Source: Talpa occidentalis (lineage: Eukaryota; Chordata; Mammalia; Eulipotyphla; Talpidae). From it: 64,000 nucleotides of DNA. Both the position numbers and the translations under genes were made by a program. Every line of letters begins with the position of its first letter. Within the stretch, counting starts at the first letter, position 1. The DNA is taken from the NCBI RefSeq assembly GCF_014898055.3, contig NW_026555331.1, forward strand, positions 100,958,684-101,022,683. The letters are read 5' to 3'. Positions 60,188 to 64,000 of this stretch are shown piece after piece. The notes under the pieces are model-generated. The model did not search any database and was not told the DNA's origin. It saw nothing but the letters and a program-made list of their open reading frames with translations.

Positions 60188-61910
60188 AATCAATCAGAAA
60201 AACTTATGTTGACCAAATAAGTCCACAGTCAACTAATTAACCAAATAAAGTACCTTGCTCAAGTAGTTTTAATTCTTTCAAGCCAAATGTTCAGCAAAAA
60301 TGACAAGAACCCAAATGAAAAGGAGATGTGAGAAACTAGAAAGGACAGGTAAAGATGTTTCACCAGGAAATATGAATTAGTTAAAACTTAAATATTCCTT
60401 CAGTGGATACACCAAAATTGTTTTATCTTATTTTCATGTGTATGTGTTTCTAGTTTGCATTTGTTAGATTACAAATAATATTTATTGCATAAAACTGCTG
60501 TTTCAAAGATCCTAAACATTTTTAGTTACCATGCAAAAAGCTTCCCATGCAGTTCACATAGAATGGTGGAATTTGAATTAAGACATTCACATAACATTTG
60601 AATTCTACCTTTCGGTATTCACAAGAGTAGTGGGATGTGGGTAAAGAGCATACCAGTAAGGTTACTGTGATGACAGGACAGCATACACAGCAATCCTCCG
60701 TGGTGAGATCAGTCTGTGAGTATGCTCTGTGAGGTGTTGTGCGTTACCTCATTCACACCCCATAACTGAGTCAGTTGATGAAGACTATTCCCATGTCAGA
60801 GATTAAGTCACTTGCTGCCCCAAGGTTGCACACTGACTGCTATTGGAGTCACTTTTCAAACTTAGGCTTCTTAAGCCATTTTCACACAAACACAACAAAG
60901 CACATAAAATCAGAACAGGATGTACCCTGTTTCCATAGGTATTGATGTACCTTAAAATACATAGAGAGGCCAAGAAGTCTAAGAAAAAAGCGTTATAGAC
61001 CTCTCGTTCAAGGACCTTCCCTGGCATATCACGCTGCTTTAAATCAGCCTTGATTTAACTTCGTATGAGTTGAAAAAAATTTCTCATTTATTGTTGGCAA
61101 AGCTTAAACCTTTGACTTATCAGCGTGCTTAAATGAGCATCAGAGATAGTTCATTGCAATTTAATTTGAGTAAGGATGACAACAGATTACTAGAACAGTG
61201 AATGGAAAATGTCTCATCTGCACACACCTGTCTAATGCGCATTTAAGACATTTTGCAACTTTCATTTTGTTTCTGCTATGAGAATAAAATAACCACATCG
61301 TACGTTCCTTTATCTGACAGTTACTTTGCTGTATCTGATGGTCCTTTTTAAGAAACATTCGAAAAGTTTGGTTTCCAATTTTTCACTAAATTATAACACT
61401 ACAATCAAATCTTCAAACATAAATCTTGTCCTTATACAAAGATTTTATGTAACAGAAAGAGTCAATCTGAGCATGAACATTTACAAATTGGCAGGTACTT
61501 CTACATTCTCATGTAAATAAGCTTATGGTCAATAAATGTATTACAAGGAAAATCTTTTAAGATTAAACCATGCCTTTCATATTTATGAAAAATAAAGCAA
61601 TTTATGATTCTAGATCCCATAACTACTTTCCTACAAATGAAAATCATCTACACTCTACTCTGTGTTCTCTGTAGCCCCCACCATATACCTAATTTCTATG
61701 AAGAATTGACCTAAAATTCAACCTGTGAAAATATTCTTGAGAAAAGCCACCAGATTTTTCTGGTAATTAGATCTTGTTTCTTTAGCGTCTGTGTAAATGT
61801 TCTACATAGCTTGGTATTTCTCATAACACGTTGCCCATCTCAATAGTTAGTTATTAGCTGAATGAAGTCTCTCGTGTGACTCAGCTAGCATTCTTAGAAC
61901 AACGTATCAG

Positions 61911-62200
61911 GGCCTCCCTGGTGGTGCAGCGGTTGAGCGCTGGGTTGTGAAGCTGCCCGCAGCCTCTGCAGCACCAGTTCGATCCCCAGCTGCTCCCCGG
62001 CCACCGGAGGAGGGTCCTACATGGCGCATAGACCTCTCCTGCTGCCCGCTGCTCCCCTCAGCAGTGTGCTTTGGTCCTTCTGCCTGCTCTGCTCCCCACT
62101 CTGGCTCTGGTGAATTCTCTCACCCTCCCGTGCTTCTGACTGTACCCAGTTCTTGTATAAATAAATAAATAAACAAATCTTAAAAAAAAAAAAAAAAACC
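61911..62200 (+). mobile_element. SINE, subfamily A
   Basis: Forward orientation; target duplication ACAACGTATCAG / ACAACATATCAG at 61899-61910 and 62201-62212, differing only by a CpG decay. Confidence 0.95.
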
Positions 62201-62328
62201 ACAACATATCAGAAGAGGATCTGTCTACCCAGTAAACTTCAGACTGTGGAGATTTGTGACAGTCTGGACACAGCATTTACTTCTGTTGCTGTTCGGTGAA
62301 GAACACCAAATAAAATTTTCATTCTTCA

Positions 62329-62580
62329 AGGTCTCCCTGGTGGTACAGGGGTTAAAGTCTCAGCACTATCAAGCTATCACCAGCCACTGCAGCATGAGTT
62401 CAATCCCTGGCCAGGGAGCTAACCCACATGACACAGCCGACCTCTCCTGTCTTGCCTGCTGCTCCCCTCAGCAGTGTATTTTAATAGGTCTGCCTGTTCT
62501 GCTCCCCACTGTTTCTGGTGAATCCTCTCACCCCCTGTACCTCTGGCTTGTTCCCCATTTCTTCTGTTCATAAGTATTTA
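62329..62580 (+). mobile_element. SINE, subfamily B
   Basis: Forward orientation; 21-bp target duplication AAATAAAATTTTCATTCTTC / AAATAAAATTTTGATTCTTC (last base A in both), one difference, at 62308-62328 and 62581-62601. Confidence 0.94.
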
Positions 62581-64000
62581 AAATAAAATTTTGATTCTTC
62601 AGTATTTCCACATGGTAAGAACTTGGGGGCACCTCACAACCCACGAGAATGTCATGCAGTTACCACATGCTATTTATTCCAAAGGGACATTCCCTAATTT
62701 AGTAGCTGGATATATCAACCGAGTCAGTACTGACAACGACCATAAACTGTGATCAATGTTAGTACTGATTTGCAATTCTGATCCTTATATTAAAACTGAT
62801 GTTAATTTAACTTTTTTTTAAAAAAAAGTAGAGATAGTATCTAAATACTTTATCTCATTAAGGTTCTCAGTATCATGTTCTTCTGAAAGATGTACACTTT
62901 TGGTCTGGTGGTGATAACCTTGTGACTGATTTGACCAAATCTAATGTGTAACTTGCACAAATCCATCCCATTCTGTTTGTCATGACTATGATTTGTTTCC
63001 TGGGCCTCGTTTGATTAGTATTCCATGCCACTTGCAAAATACACATAATCTAGAGAGAGAAAGCAGGTGAAGACATAAAGGCACAGGGACTTAAACAGAA
63101 AAGAAGAACCCAGAAATTTGTCTTGAAGCTTCCTAGCAACTAAAAATAAGAAAATTGGCTGTATGACTTACTATGTCTATAAAAGAAAAATTATTCATTT
63201 GCTTAGTATGAACTACTTTTTGGGGACTGGTCCCAGAAAGCTGAAGTCCTGGCGCTTCACAAGCATGGCCTGGGTGTCTTAGCCTGGACCATCCCGAGAA
63301 CCACTGCGATGAGCAAAGCTCAGAGGCGAAAACTGTCACAGCCTCAAAAGCTGAACAAAAATACAGACGCACAGTGATGAAAGCTAATGATGCCTCGTTG
63401 GTGTGGGGAGTGTGACATTGTGAGGTAACAAACCCAACATGAAGAATTGGGAATAAACTTAAGAGAAAGGTTATGTGATGCTTTGGAAAAGGAATGATGG
63501 TCACTAGAAAAGGGCCAAAATAACTGAAATACAAGAGAAAGGGACAGAAATGTGAAGAACTATATAGAGGCAGAAACATCTACATAGTGCGATGGAAACA
63601 AGCAACCTTCAAATAGAAAAGGCAGTGGGGGAGAGCAGCAAGCTAAGCACACCAGGTAGTGTCCTGGACTGGCAGGCAGTGATATGTACTCTTGGCAATA
63701 GCAACTTAGAAGACCTGGCTCATTGGATTTCTGAAGCTTAATGAAGACATTTCTAAACATCACCAATTCCCTTTGCTCTGTTTCCATATCTACCAAGCAT
63801 CTCTCTGACCATAAATTATTTTTCATTGAAATTTTCCTATGAAATTCTAAAGCTCCTCATATAACCATCCAGTCTGCTTAACAATCATTGAACTGGCCCT
63901 CTGGTACAAATCATTGTTTTATGGGATTCAACATCATAAGCTAGTGTCAGAATCTAGACACCCAGGTAAGCATTTAATTTTTACTTTTAAAATGTAGACG

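Noticed and set aside
63133..63579. 148-residue minus-strand ORF
   Set aside because: Hydrophobic, low-complexity start, no known domain, no splice or promoter context; in an IGF2BP3 intron.

Overview
This is a window of mammalian nuclear DNA. It has long introns, GT-AG splice sites, one CpG-rich promoter, L1 LINEs, MIR and hAT fossils, endogenous retrovirus remains and more than thirty copies of one tRNA-headed SINE family. Three protein genes sit in the same order as on human 7p15.3: the 3' two thirds of GPNMB (+, exons 4-11 by human numbering, 1543 to about 13620), all of MALSU1 (+, four exons, 24781-49471) and the 3' end of IGF2BP3 (-, exons 11-15 by human numbering, 57562 down to about 49975). 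MALSU1 and IGF2BP3 converge tail to tail about 0.5 kb apart. There is no Alu, rodent B1, CanSINE, equid ERE, camelid Vic-1 or vespertilionid VES. The SINE starts like cetartiodactyl CHR elements but has a different body, so I infer a laurasiatherian mammal; a rhinolophoid bat or pangolin is possible but unproven.

Layout. 1-13.6 kb is GPNMB, with exons for the PKD domain, Kringle-like domain, membrane span and cytoplasmic tail, and an intron segment duplicated inside the gene. 13.6-24.5 kb is intergenic: hAT fossils, MIR, L1 3' pieces, SINEs and one solo LTR with a perfect 5-bp target duplication. 24.5-25.04 kb is the MALSU1 CpG island, with CRE, CCAAT and ERR-type motifs, and exon 1. MALSU1 intron 2 (26.6-48.4 kb) is almost entirely mobile DNA: a long antisense L1 hit by at least eight later insertions, more L1 3' ends, and an old L1 holding an old LTR that holds a decayed gammaretrovirus-like provirus (36683-45861, antisense), which holds a solo LTR and SINEs. 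49.9-57.6 kb has the IGF2BP3 3' UTR, with an 8-mer let-7 site, and the exons for KH3, KH4 and the C-terminus. 57.6-64 kb is IGF2BP3 intron.

Main observations. (1) The tRNA-unrelated body of the SINE family is homologous, in the same sense, to the R/U5 part of the provirus LTR, so the SINE looks like a tRNA-LTR chimera. (2) IGF2BP3 has two successive introns with GC donors. (3) GPNMB intron 5 is duplicated in intron 8. (4) The nested insertions give a relative order of events. (5) The provirus has internal deletions, a gag segment repeated inside pol, and an inverted integrase segment.

Functionally the three genes are unrelated neighbours: a melanosomal/lysosomal glycoprotein, a mitochondrial ribosome assembly factor and an mRNA-binding protein. 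All coordinates and identities come from reading by eye; no database search was possible.
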